Positions 29,621-38,045 of a DNA stretch of 38,045 nucleotides are shown here, piece after piece. How positions within the stretch are numbered: the first letter of the stretch is position 1; the number at the start of each line of letters is the position of its first letter. Source of the stretch: Dehalococcoidia bacterium. GTDB lineage: Bacteria; Chloroflexota; Dehalococcoidia; UBA2247; RBG-13-53-26. Below the pieces are notes generated by a model. It was given only the letters and a program-made list of their open reading frames with translations. It had not been told where the DNA came from and searched no databases. The stretch is taken from positions 1 to 38,045 of the forward strand of contig JAFGCL010000077.1 in assembly GCA_016932645.1 (NCBI GenBank). Direction: 5' to 3'. Both the position numbers and the translations under genes were made by a program.

Positions 29621-29992
29621 ATGAGCGAAGATCTGGCAGAAGCGGCACTACTGATCTTGATGGGAATGGCGGTGGTCTTTTGCGCGCTGGTCATCCTGAT
29701 GTCAGCTATCATGATCATCAATAGAATGACGCCGGACAGGGGCAAGAAAGCAGAAGGGCCGGTGTTGCTTGAAGCTACTGAATCCGAGGACTCCGATAGA
29801 GGGAGGATCGCCGCTCTGGCTGTGGCTGTGGCCAAGGCCATGGAAAGAGAGCAGGAGGTCACCCCGGAACAAGGGATGGTGAGTGCGGTTGGGTGGGCAG
29901 GTGAGCCCAGCCGCTGGGTGGTGTCGGGCCGGGAGCAGGCGATGCGTTCAAGGGGAAAGGCAGGACGGCAATGGGGAAGACGTTCAGACTGA
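29621..29992 (+). CDS. OadG-like gamma subunit of a sodium-pump decarboxylase
   Basis: Single N-terminal TM helix; IAALAVAVAKAM and SRWVVSGREQAM; position directly before BCCP and beta subunit. Confidence 0.8.
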   Translation: MSEDLAEAALLILMGMAVVFCALVILMSAIMIINRMTPDRGKKAEGPVLLEATESEDSDRGRIAALAVAVAKAMEREQEVTPEQGMVSAVGWAGEPSRWVVSGREQAMRSRGKAGRQWGRRSD

Positions 29993-30432
29993 CCGTCAAC
30001 GACAAGACCTATGAAGTAGAAATAGGGGACCTCAGCCAGTCCACCATCGAGGTCACTGTTGATGGCGAGATGTTCAGTGTCAGGCTGGAAAGGGATGCGC
30101 AGGAAATGGGTCGGGGGCCAATTCCCGTGTTGTCCCCTGCCTCCAGTCCTGTGGCCCCTCCACCACTGGCTGCTCCTGTACCTAGGGCGAAGGCGCCGTC
30201 GGCGCTGCCGGCCACTGACGGCAAGACCCTTGCTGCTCCCATGCCGGGTGTGGTCCTGGCGGTGAGGGTGAAGGCTGGAGACAAGGTGAAGCGCGGCCAG
30301 GAAGTGTGCCTGCTGGAGTCCATGAAGATGGAGTTGAACATACTAGCCGCCGCCGACGGTGTGGTGAAGAAGGTGTTTGTGTCTCAGGGGCAGAACGTAG
30401 CTCATGGGACCGTTCTGGTAGAGTTCGAATAG
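29971..30432 (+). CDS. Biotin carboxyl carrier subunit of the decarboxylase
   Basis: LAAPMPGVVLAVRVKAGDKVKRGQEVCLLESMKMELNILAAADGVVKKVFVSQGQNVAHGTVLVEFE; ESMKM biotinylation site. Confidence 0.93.
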   Translation: MGKTFRLTVNDKTYEVEIGDLSQSTIEVTVDGEMFSVRLERDAQEMGRGPIPVLSPASSPVAPPPLAAPVPRAKAPSALPATDGKTLAAPMPGVVLAVRVKAGDKVKRGQEVCLLESMKMELNILAAADGVVKKVFVSQGQNVAHGTVLVEFE

Positions 30433-30453
30433 AGATCGAGGCAGCAACTCGTC

Positions 30454-31614
30454 ATGGAATGGGATAGTCTGAAGAACCTCTTCGAAGGATTCACGGGAGA
30501 AGGTGGACTAGTCGAAGAACCCGAAATCTTGGCCATGATGGCCATCGGCTGCGTCCTCCTCTATCTGGGCATAGCCAGGAAGTTCGAGCCGCTGCTCCTG
30601 GTGGGGATCGGTTTCGGTGTTCTGGTGGCCAACCTGCCACTGCAGGAGATAGTCAGCTCCGGTGAAGGCGATGAGGCCACCGGCGTCTTGTACTATTTCA
30701 GAACATACCTCATAGATACGGAGATCATTCCCCTCTTGATCTTTCTTGGCCTGGGCGCCATGACCGATTTCGAGCCCCTGCTGAACTACCCCTACACAAT
30801 CCTCTTGGGCGCTGCCGCCCAGGTCGGCGTTTTCATAGCCTTGATGGGGGCTGTGGCTGTGGGGTTCGATCTGACCGAGGCGGCGTCGATTGGCATAGTG
30901 GGTGGTGCTGATGGTCCAACCACCATCTACCTGGCCACCAAGCTGAGTCCCGGAATACTGGGGGCGGTGGCCGTGGCCGCGTATTCATACATGGCCCTGG
31001 TGCCGGTCATCCAGCCACCCATAATCAGGCTGCTCACGACCAGGGAACAGAGGCGTATCAGGATGCCCTATGCACCGCGCCGCGCTTCCAGACCAGCCAA
31101 GATACTTTTCCCAGTCATCGTGGCGATTGTGGTGGGAATACTGGTCCCCAAGGCAGCCCCGTTGATCGGCATGTTCGCCTTCGGCAACCTCATGCGCGAG
31201 TGCCTGGTAGTGGAGAGGCTGTCGGCCACGGCGCAGAACGCCTTGATGAACAGCGTGGTCATCATACTCGGGATCACCGTGGGGTCCACCATGACGGCGG
31301 AGGTCTTCCTGCAGTGGGGCACGCTGAAGATATTCGCGCTGGGGTGTGTTGCTTTCATGGCAGCTACAGCCGGTGGACTTATCCTGGGGCAGGTAATGTA
31401 CTTCGTTTCCCGGAAGAAGGTAAACCCGGTCATTGGTGCGGCCGGTGTCTCGGCGGTGCCTATGTCCGCCAGGGTGGTTCAGAGGGAAGTGCAGAGGGAG
31501 GACCCCGATAACTTCATATTGATGCACGCCATGGGCCCCAATGTAGCCGGAGTTATCGGGACGGCTGTAGCGGCTGGCGTGCTCTTAGCCCTCGTGCCGG
31601 GAATGATGGACTAG
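30454..31614 (+). CDS. Sodium-translocating decarboxylase beta subunit (OadB/MmdB/GcdB family)
   Basis: PLLIFLGLGAMTDFEPLLNYPYTILLGAAAQVGVF; GIVGGADGPTTIYLATKLSP; AAYSYMALVPVIQPP; MGPNVAGVIGTAVAAG. Confidence 0.94.
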   Translation: MEWDSLKNLFEGFTGEGGLVEEPEILAMMAIGCVLLYLGIARKFEPLLLVGIGFGVLVANLPLQEIVSSGEGDEATGVLYYFRTYLIDTEIIPLLIFLGLGAMTDFEPLLNYPYTILLGAAAQVGVFIALMGAVAVGFDLTEAASIGIVGGADGPTTIYLATKLSPGILGAVAVAAYSYMALVPVIQPPIIRLLTTREQRRIRMPYAPRRASRPAKILFPVIVAIVVGILVPKAAPLIGMFAFGNLMRECLVVERLSATAQNALMNSVVIILGITVGSTMTAEVFLQWGTLKIFALGCVAFMAATAGGLILGQVMYFVSRKKVNPVIGAAGVSAVPMSARVVQREVQREDPDNFILMHAMGPNVAGVIGTAVAAGVLLALVPGMMD

Positions 31615-31955
31615 ACCATCATCGGTGGTATGCGCTGCGCAATAATGCAGCCATCGACATGTAACCGGTTGAGAGGATTCTTGCCTCACTGAGTTCGCTG
31701 CGTCCGGGAAGCGCCCCATCGCCAATTGCGGTAGAATTGTCTCGAATGGCGAGTTCTCGAAGTGGCCTCGTTTCTCTAGGCGGCTGCACCTCCATCAGGT
31801 TTTGGTTCCTGTATCGGCTTAGTTCAGCTTGTGGCGGACCCGCCTTGGGGATAAACCCTGAAGTACTACCTTCTCCTGCTGACATTTGGTGTGGTTTAGA
31901 GGCATCATTCACGGTGTCCGATGAGCAGTGAGTGGTTGTGACTGTCTAGTGTCTG

Positions 31956-34676
31956 ATGGATATGGAAGAGCGTATCTGGCATAGTCTCAGCGTTGAGGAA
32001 GCACTCGCGGCGCTGAGTTCGACGAAGGACGGCTTGAGCGCTGAAGAGGTGCGGAAGAGGCTGGCGCAGTTCGGGCCCAACGAACTGCGAAAAGAGAAGA
32101 CCGTCACCTGGTGGCTGATGCTGCTCGGGCAGTTCAAGAATGTGCTCATCATCATCCTGCTGGCCGCGGCCGCGATCTCTCTGGTCATCAATGTGGTTGA
32201 CGAGGAGGGGAGTATCTGGGACCCCATCATCATCGTCGTTGTGGTCATGATCTCCGTCCTCCTGGGTTTCATTCAGCAGTACCGGGCTGAACGGGCCATG
32301 CAGGCCTTGAGGCAGATGATTGCACCCACATCAGCCGTCATTCGGGAGGGCGAGGAGTCGATGCAGCCATCGCGGGACTTGGTGCCGGGGGACGTGATTA
32401 CGCTGCGGGCGGGGGACAGACTGGCTGCGGATGCCAGGCTCACAGAAGCGGCCAGTCTGAAGATAGATGAGGCAGCGCTCACCGGTGAATCGGTGGCCGA
32501 GTTGAAGAACGTGGATAGAGTCCCGGTGAACACGCCTATGGCTGACCGTGTGAACATGGTCTTCGCCGGAACCACGGTGGCCTACGGCAAAGGAAAAGCG
32601 GTTGTGACGGCAACGGCGATGTCCACGGAGTTCGGCAAGATTGCCGGAATGCTTCAGGATGTGGAAGAGCCCAAGACGCCCCTTCAAGAACGGCTCGACC
32701 GGTTTGGCAAGATGATGGCCGTGGCCCTGCTGGCGGTCACTGCTATGGTGGCAATCCTGATTCTGGTCCGCACCGACAAGGGCCTAATGGAGATCTTCAT
32801 GTGGGGGCTCAGCCTGGCCATAGTGGTGGTTCCCGAGTCTCTGCCCGCGATAGTGACGGTGACCCTGGCCTTTGGGGTGTACCGGATGGCCAAGAAGCAC
32901 GCTCTGATCCGCAAGCTGCACGCCGTGGAGACTCTGGGCTCGACTACCTTTATCTGCTCTGACAAGACCGGCACTCTTACGCAGAACCAGATGACGGTCA
33001 GGAAGCTGTATGTTGATGGATCGTTTGTGGAGGTGAGCGGATCGGGCTACGAACCGAAGGGCGAATTCCACCGCAACGGTGGTACTGTCATACCGGAGAA
33101 GCACTCCTCTCTGCTGAGGCTTCTGCAGATCGGCACTCTGTGCAATGACGCCAGCCTGGAGTCCCAAAAAGGCGTTTGGATCATAAGGGGCGATCCGACG
33201 GAAGGGGCGCTGGTGAGCGCCGGCGCCAAGGCGGGACTGGATGCCAGGTCTCTGGCAACCTCTTGGCCACGGGTGGGAGAGATGCCTTTCTCTTCGGAGA
33301 GGATGCGGATGACCACCATACATGAAACGCCGGATGGTCCAATGGCGCTTAGTAAGGGCGCTGTAGAGGTTGTACTCGGTTCCTGCAATCGCGTCTTCTC
33401 CGATGGGCTGGAGAGAGACATGACACCAGACGACAGGAACCAGGTGGCGGAGGCGAACGCGCAAATGGGGGAGGTGGGCCTGCGCGTCTTGGCGGCCGCC
33501 TACAAGACACTTCCCGCAGTGACCGAAGCCCAGGAAGAGGTGGAGCGGGACATGGTTTTCGTGGGGCTGGTAGGCATGATCGATCCGCCGCGAGAGGAGG
33601 TCAAGGAAGCTATAGGGCAGTGCCAGAAAGCCGGCATGAAGGCGGTCATGATCACGGGTGACCACAAGGCCACTGCCGCGGCCATAGCCAGGGAACTGGG
33701 CCTGCTCAAGGACGGCCTGGCTTTGAGCGGAGACGAGCTGCAGCAGGTGGACGACGCGGAGCTGGAGAAGATAGTCGAGAAGATCGAGGTCTATGCCCGG
33801 GTGTCGCCGGCTCATAAGCTGCGTGTGGTGGAGGCCTTGCAGAAGAGAGGGCACGTGGTGTCTATGACCGGAGACGGAGTCAACGATGCTCCGGCCCTGA
33901 AGAGAGCCGACATCGGCGTTGCCATGGGGATAACAGGGACGGATGTGTCGAAGGAAGCGTCTCACATGGTGCTCACCGATGACAACTTCGCCTCGATCGT
34001 GGCGGCAGTGAAAGAGGGCCGGCACATCTTCGGCAACATCAAGAAGTGCCTCATGTACCTGCTCTCGGCTCACATCGGGGAGTTGGTTCTGATGATAGTG
34101 GCGGTGCTGGTTGACCCGCGCTACTTGCCATTGGTGGCAGTTCAGCTTCTGTGGCTGAACATAGCCGTTGACGGGCCCACGGCGCTGGCGCTGGCTTTCG
34201 ACCCACCGGATCCAGACCTGATGGACCAGCCGCCGCGGAGCCGGCGGACGAGCATCTTCACTCCGAGGGTATTGGGGTTCATCGCGCTGGCCGCGATCTG
34301 GTCTGGCCTGACCACGTTTGGTGTATTCAAGTGGGCGCTCAGTTCCGGCAGGGAACCCCAGGAAGCGCAGGCTCTCTGCTTCATTACGCTGATGGTGATC
34401 GGCGAGTTCACGGCGCTGGTTTCCCGGTCTGAGAAGGACTCACTTCTGAAGATGGGCCTGCTTAAGAACAAGTGGCTCATTCTGGCTATGGTGGGCACTA
34501 TCGCTGCCACTATGCCGATAATCTACATTCCAGCCCTGCAGCAGTACTTCCACACGTATAGCCTGCGCTGGACCGACTGGGGAATCGCCGTACTGGCGAG
34601 CGCGACGCTGTTAGTGGCAATTGATGTGTTCAAGGGCGTCTGGTCTTGGGCCCAGGTGAGGAAGAAGACAGTCTAG
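31956..34676 (+). CDS. P-type cation (Ca2+-like, P2-type) ATPase
   Basis: ICSDKTGTLTQNQMTV; TGESVAE; MITGDHKATA; MTGDGVNDAPALKRADIGVAMG; LWLNIAVDGPTALALAFDPPD. Confidence 0.93.
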   Translation: MDMEERIWHSLSVEEALAALSSTKDGLSAEEVRKRLAQFGPNELRKEKTVTWWLMLLGQFKNVLIIILLAAAAISLVINVVDEEGSIWDPIIIVVVVMISVLLGFIQQYRAERAMQALRQMIAPTSAVIREGEESMQPSRDLVPGDVITLRAGDRLAADARLTEAASLKIDEAALTGESVAELKNVDRVPVNTPMADRVNMVFAGTTVAYGKGKAVVTATAMSTEFGKIAGMLQDVEEPKTPLQERLDRFGKMMAVALLAVTAMVAILILVRTDKGLMEIFMWGLSLAIVVVPESLPAIVTVTLAFGVYRMAKKHALIRKLHAVETLGSTTFICSDKTGTLTQNQMTVRKLYVDGSFVEVSGSGYEPKGEFHRNGGTVIPEKHSSLLRLLQIGTLCNDASLESQKGVWIIRGDPTEGALVSAGAKAGLDARSLATSWPRVGEMPFSSERMRMTTIHETPDGPMALSKGAVEVVLGSCNRVFSDGLERDMTPDDRNQVAEANAQMGEVGLRVLAAAYKTLPAVTEAQEEVERDMVFVGLVGMIDPPREEVKEAIGQCQKAGMKAVMITGDHKATAAAIARELGLLKDGLALSGDELQQVDDAELEKIVEKIEVYARVSPAHKLRVVEALQKRGHVVSMTGDGVNDAPALKRADIGVAMGITGTDVSKEASHMVLTDDNFASIVAAVKEGRHIFGNIKKCLMYLLSAHIGELVLMIVAVLVDPRYLPLVAVQLLWLNIAVDGPTALALAFDPPDPDLMDQPPRSRRTSIFTPRVLGFIALAAIWSGLTTFGVFKWALSSGREPQEAQALCFITLMVIGEFTALVSRSEKDSLLKMGLLKNKWLILAMVGTIAATMPIIYIPALQQYFHTYSLRWTDWGIAVLASATLLVAIDVFKGVWSWAQVRKKTV

Positions 34677-35351
34677 ATGATCAGTGTCAGTAACCTCACG
34701 AAGGTGTACAAGCTCGGGAGCGTCGAGGTCAGAGCCTTGGTGGACTTGTCTCTGGCTCTTGAGGCTGGAGGGGTGACCTGCGTCATGGGCAAGAGCGGCT
34801 CAGGAAAGTCGACTCTCCTGAGGCAACTGGGACTCATCGACCGTCCTACGTCGGGGCAAATCTTCTTTGATGGCGAGGATGTGACCAGGCTCTCCGATGG
34901 TGCGAGGGCTAGAATGAGGCTGACCTACCTGGGCTACATCTTCCAGGAGTTTGCGCTCCTGGGTGAACTGACAGCGCACGAGAACGTCTATCTGCCGGGT
35001 ATGATGCTGGGTGGAAAGACTCATGACCATAGGAAGAGGGCTGTGGAATTGCTGGCGATGGTGGGACTGGGGGAGCGGATACATCACAAGCCGAAGGAAC
35101 TATCTGGAGGTGAGCAACAGAGGGTAGCCATAGCTAGAGCCCTCATCAACAACCCGCGTGTTCTGTTTGCTGACGAGCCGTGCGCCAACCTGGACACTAT
35201 TTCTTCTGAGGTGGTGATGCAGACGCTGTTGAAGCTCAACAAGGAACTCGGCATCACCATCGTTTTTGTATCCCACGACCCCGACGACAAGAAGTACGCT
35301 GGAAGGCTCATCTATCTCAAAGACGGGAAACAGGTAGAGGAGTATCTCTAG
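34677..35351 (+). CDS. ABC transporter ATP-binding protein (MacB/LolD type)
   Basis: GKSGSGKSTLLRQLGLIDRPTSG; LSGGEQQRVAIARALINNPRVLFADEPCANLDT; ATG abuts the ATPase TAG. Confidence 0.93.
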   Translation: MISVSNLTKVYKLGSVEVRALVDLSLALEAGGVTCVMGKSGSGKSTLLRQLGLIDRPTSGQIFFDGEDVTRLSDGARARMRLTYLGYIFQEFALLGELTAHENVYLPGMMLGGKTHDHRKRAVELLAMVGLGERIHHKPKELSGGEQQRVAIARALINNPRVLFADEPCANLDTISSEVVMQTLLKLNKELGITIVFVSHDPDDKKYAGRLIYLKDGKQVEEYL

Positions 35352-35366
35352 GTTGCTGAAGATACA

Positions 35367-36578
35367 ATGAACTCGTTGAAAGTAGCGGCCTTTCTGGCCT
35401 TCAAGTCCTTAACAAGAGGCGACTGGCGGGTCCTCTTGCTGACTATCTCCATGCTGATCCTGGTCTATCTGAACCTGGTGTTCACGCCGGCGCTCTTGGC
35501 GGGCGCAGTGCAGAATATTAATAACAAGACCAGAACCACGATGTCGGCCGACCTGCTCTTCCAGGCGACCGGCGAAAGCCCGGTGCTCTTCCAGGCTCAG
35601 GAGCTGGTGGATGCCATCGAGAATGTGGATGGCGTGGCTGCAGTCTGTGCCAGGAACAACCTGGGAGCGGAGATCCACTACGAGAGCGAAACCTTTGCGA
35701 CAGGGGTCTATGCCATCGACCCGGAGAAGGATGACCAGGTCTTCCAGATTCACGAGGCTGTTATCGAAGGCGAGCCACTGGAGCCTGGAGACGTTGGACA
35801 GATACTCTTGGGGGCTCAGGTGGCTGGTGCTGAACGGGAAGACCTGGAGTTGTATGCCAGCTCTCTGAAGACGGTCCATGCCGGGAGCACGGTAGTCATT
35901 GACTACGTCAATGGGGTGGAGAGGGAGTACACGGTGAAGGGCATATTCTTCACCGAGTTCGTCCAGAGTGACATCAGGGCCTACATAACCGAGGACGATT
36001 TGCACACCATGGTTCCTCCTCAGTTGCATGACACGGCGACCAGCATCTACGTGAAACTGGAAAAGGGCGTTGATCGATCTCAAGTGGTGAATGAGGTGCT
36101 GGCCATGAGAAGCGGGCTGAAGTATCAGACATGGGAGGATGCGCTGGGAGTCCTGAAGAGCATGACCAAGAGCTTTGACCAGATCATCGTGATTCTACGC
36201 GTCACTGCCCTGATCGTCGCCGCCATAACCATCTTCATTGTTACCTATGTTGACCTGGTCAACAAGCGGCGGCAAATCGGCATTGAGCGCGCCATCGGCA
36301 TAACCTCGTCCTCAATCGTAGCGTCGTACATCCTCCGTGCCATCATATATGCCGCGTTTGGCATCTTGGCGGCGGCCCTCATCTTCCGCTACATAGTGGT
36401 GCCTATTGAAGCGCAACATCCGTTCCATTTCCCCTTCGGGGACGTCATGCTTGCCGTTGACGTGCCGGAACTGGTATCCTCGGCGTTCATTCTGTGCGGG
36501 GTCGCCATAGCGTCCGCCTTCGTCCCGGCCTATCAGACCATCCGGACGAAGATAATCGACGCCATCTGGTCGAGCTAG
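35367..36578 (+). CDS. ABC transporter permease (FtsX/MacB-type)
   Basis: N-terminal TM, large extracytoplasmic region, three C-terminal TM helices with VTYVDLVNKRRQIGIERAIGITSSSIVASYILRA. Confidence 0.9.
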   Translation: MNSLKVAAFLAFKSLTRGDWRVLLLTISMLILVYLNLVFTPALLAGAVQNINNKTRTTMSADLLFQATGESPVLFQAQELVDAIENVDGVAAVCARNNLGAEIHYESETFATGVYAIDPEKDDQVFQIHEAVIEGEPLEPGDVGQILLGAQVAGAEREDLELYASSLKTVHAGSTVVIDYVNGVEREYTVKGIFFTEFVQSDIRAYITEDDLHTMVPPQLHDTATSIYVKLEKGVDRSQVVNEVLAMRSGLKYQTWEDALGVLKSMTKSFDQIIVILRVTALIVAAITIFIVTYVDLVNKRRQIGIERAIGITSSSIVASYILRAIIYAAFGILAAALIFRYIVVPIEAQHPFHFPFGDVMLAVDVPELVSSAFILCGVAIASAFVPAYQTIRTKIIDAIWSS

Positions 36579-36590
36579 ACGGCGGGGTGG

Positions 36591-36670
36591 CATGGGCGAA
36601 GCGGAGCTTGCCCGTGAGTCCAAGTTCCTGATCCCATCCATGAAATGGCATGAGACCGACTTGTCTCATG
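36591..36670. terminator. Two strong hairpins between convergent genes
   Basis: CATGGGC(g)AAGC-gga-GCTTGCCCGTG (36591-36616) and perfect CATGAGAC-cgactt-GTCTCATG (36649-36670); no U-tract. Confidence 0.4.
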
Positions 36671-36713
36671 GTGTTGGCACATCCTCGGAACAGAGAGAGG
36701 CCAAGGTGGTTCT

Positions 36714-37970
36714 CTACCCCCCTCTGCGGTAGAAACCCCGGACCGGTCGTCGCGCAGGCGCGAAATGACGCACGTGAGGCTTCGCCGGCCGCGCAGCCGG
36801 GCCGCCCACAGTCTGCGCTGTTGCCGAGGCATAGATGGGTGAGCCCGATGTGCCGTAGTTGAAGCCGTCCAGCGTCTGCTGCGATAGCGCCCGTCCCATG
36901 ATCTTCTGCAGTGCCCCCACCATCTCCCAGTCCTTTGGAGTAGCGAGGGTGAAGGCGTCGCCGGTGCGTTCGGCCCGTCCGGTGCGTCCAATACGGTGAA
37001 GGTAGGCGTCGGCGGTGTCGGGCATGTCGTAGTTGATGACGTGCGAGATGCCCTCCACATCCAGTCCGCGGGCGGCAATGTCGGTGGCCACCATGACCTG
37101 GTATTTGCCGCACTTGAACCCGTCCAAGGCTTCGTCCCGCTGGTTCTGCGAGCGGTTGCCGTGAAGGCTGGTGACCTTGTATCCGGCACGTCTAATCTGT
37201 TGCGTCAGGCGCTCCGCCCGGTGCTTGGTGCGGGCGAAGACGAGCACCGACCTGGTGTCAACGGACTTCAGCAGCGCCAGGAGCAGGGGCATCTTGTAGG
37301 TTTCATCGACCGGGTATAGGGCATGGGAGACCGTATCGACGGGGCGCATGAGCCCGACGGCGACGCGTTTCGGATGAGTCAGTATCTGGCTGGCCAGTTG
37401 CTCGATCTCGCGCGGGAACGTGGCGGAGAACAACATAGTTTGCCGCTTTGCCGGGATCTGCTTCAGTATCTGTCGCACGGAGGGCAGGAAGCCCATGTCA
37501 AACATGCGGTCGGCCTCGTCGATCACCAGGACTTCCAGTTTGTCGAACCGGCCGTAGCCCTGTCCGATGAGATCCAGCAGCCGCCCCGGACAGGCCACGA
37601 TGATGTCCGTTCCATCCTTGAGGGCCTTGACCTGTGACGGGTAGCGGACGCCTCCGTAGATGCTGGCGCTGCGAATGTTGGTCCCGGCCCCGAGGGCGCG
37701 GATGGTCTCGTGGGTCTGCTCCGCCAGCTCCCGGGTGGGCGATAGGATGAGCGCGCGCGTACGGCCGCGCGGGCCGCCAATCAGCTTGTGCAAGATGGGC
37801 AGCACGAAGGCCGCCGTCTTGCCGGTGCCGGTCTGCGCCGTGCCGATCAGGTCTTGCCCGTCAAGGGCTGGGGGAATGGCCGCCTCTTGAATTGCAGTTG
37901 GTGCGGTGTAGCCGGCGCGGGCGACCGCCGCCAGCAGGCGTGGGTCCAGTTGGAACTCTTTGAAGGTCAC
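36714..37970 (-). CDS. DEAD-box ATP-dependent RNA helicase (RhlE-like)
   Basis: FQLDPRLLAAVARAGYTAPTAIQEAAIPPALDGQDLIGTAQTGTGKTAAF; VIDEADRMFDMGFLP; SATFP; HRIGRTGR. Confidence 0.95.
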   Translation of the reverse strand: MTFKEFQLDPRLLAAVARAGYTAPTAIQEAAIPPALDGQDLIGTAQTGTGKTAAFVLPILHKLIGGPRGRTRALILSPTRELAEQTHETIRALGAGTNIRSASIYGGVRYPSQVKALKDGTDIIVACPGRLLDLIGQGYGRFDKLEVLVIDEADRMFDMGFLPSVRQILKQIPAKRQTMLFSATFPREIEQLASQILTHPKRVAVGLMRPVDTVSHALYPVDETYKMPLLLALLKSVDTRSVLVFARTKHRAERLTQQIRRAGYKVTSLHGNRSQNQRDEALDGFKCGKYQVMVATDIAARGLDVEGISHVINYDMPDTADAYLHRIGRTGRAERTGDAFTLATPKDWEMVGALQKIMGRALSQQTLDGFNYGTSGSPIYASATAQTVGGPAARPAKPHVRHFAPARRPVRGFYRRGG

Positions 37971-38045
37971 GAATCTCCTTTTTTGTATTCAGAAGTCCGG
38001 CGGATGTCAAGGAGATCGTGCCAGGATCAGACGGTGACAGAGGCA

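Noticed and set aside
32784-34073. 429-aa minus-strand ORF
   Set aside because: Entirely antisense to the P-type ATPase; composition is typical of high-GC shadow ORFs.

Overview
GC-rich bacterial chromosomal window, almost entirely coding. Gene content suggests an anaerobic, Chloroflexota/Dehalococcoidia-like lineage, but that is inference only. The left 4.75 kb is one minus-strand ORF that runs off the window and encodes a soluble sensor with about 12 consecutive PAS domains; the supplied ORF track misses it because its stop codon lies outside. Rightward come zf-TFIIB/LemA/HtpX, a transglutaminase-like protein, RarA, a TIGR01777-type epimerase, an alpha/beta hydrolase, an OYE/dienoyl-CoA reductase-type flavoenzyme, GyrB, a larE-larB-larC nickel-pincer cofactor operon with no larA in view, a DUF362/ferredoxin protein, DegV, a PadR/HAAS pair, a degenerate PlsY-like protein, a P-loop kinase, leucyl aminopeptidase (apparent CTG start), an MBL-fold hydrolase, HisD, PSP1/RicT, HNH endonuclease, a Na+-pump decarboxylase gamma/biotin-carrier/beta cluster, a P-type Ca2+-like ATPase fused head-to-tail with an ABC exporter pair, and a DEAD-box helicase. 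No tRNA, rRNA, CRISPR array or transposase was found. I see no clear new defence or mobile system. The most unusual items are the giant PAS array, the larA-less lar operon, two copies of a multi-hairpin intergenic repeat, a mutually exclusive RNA fold candidate upstream of rarA, and possible leaderless starts.
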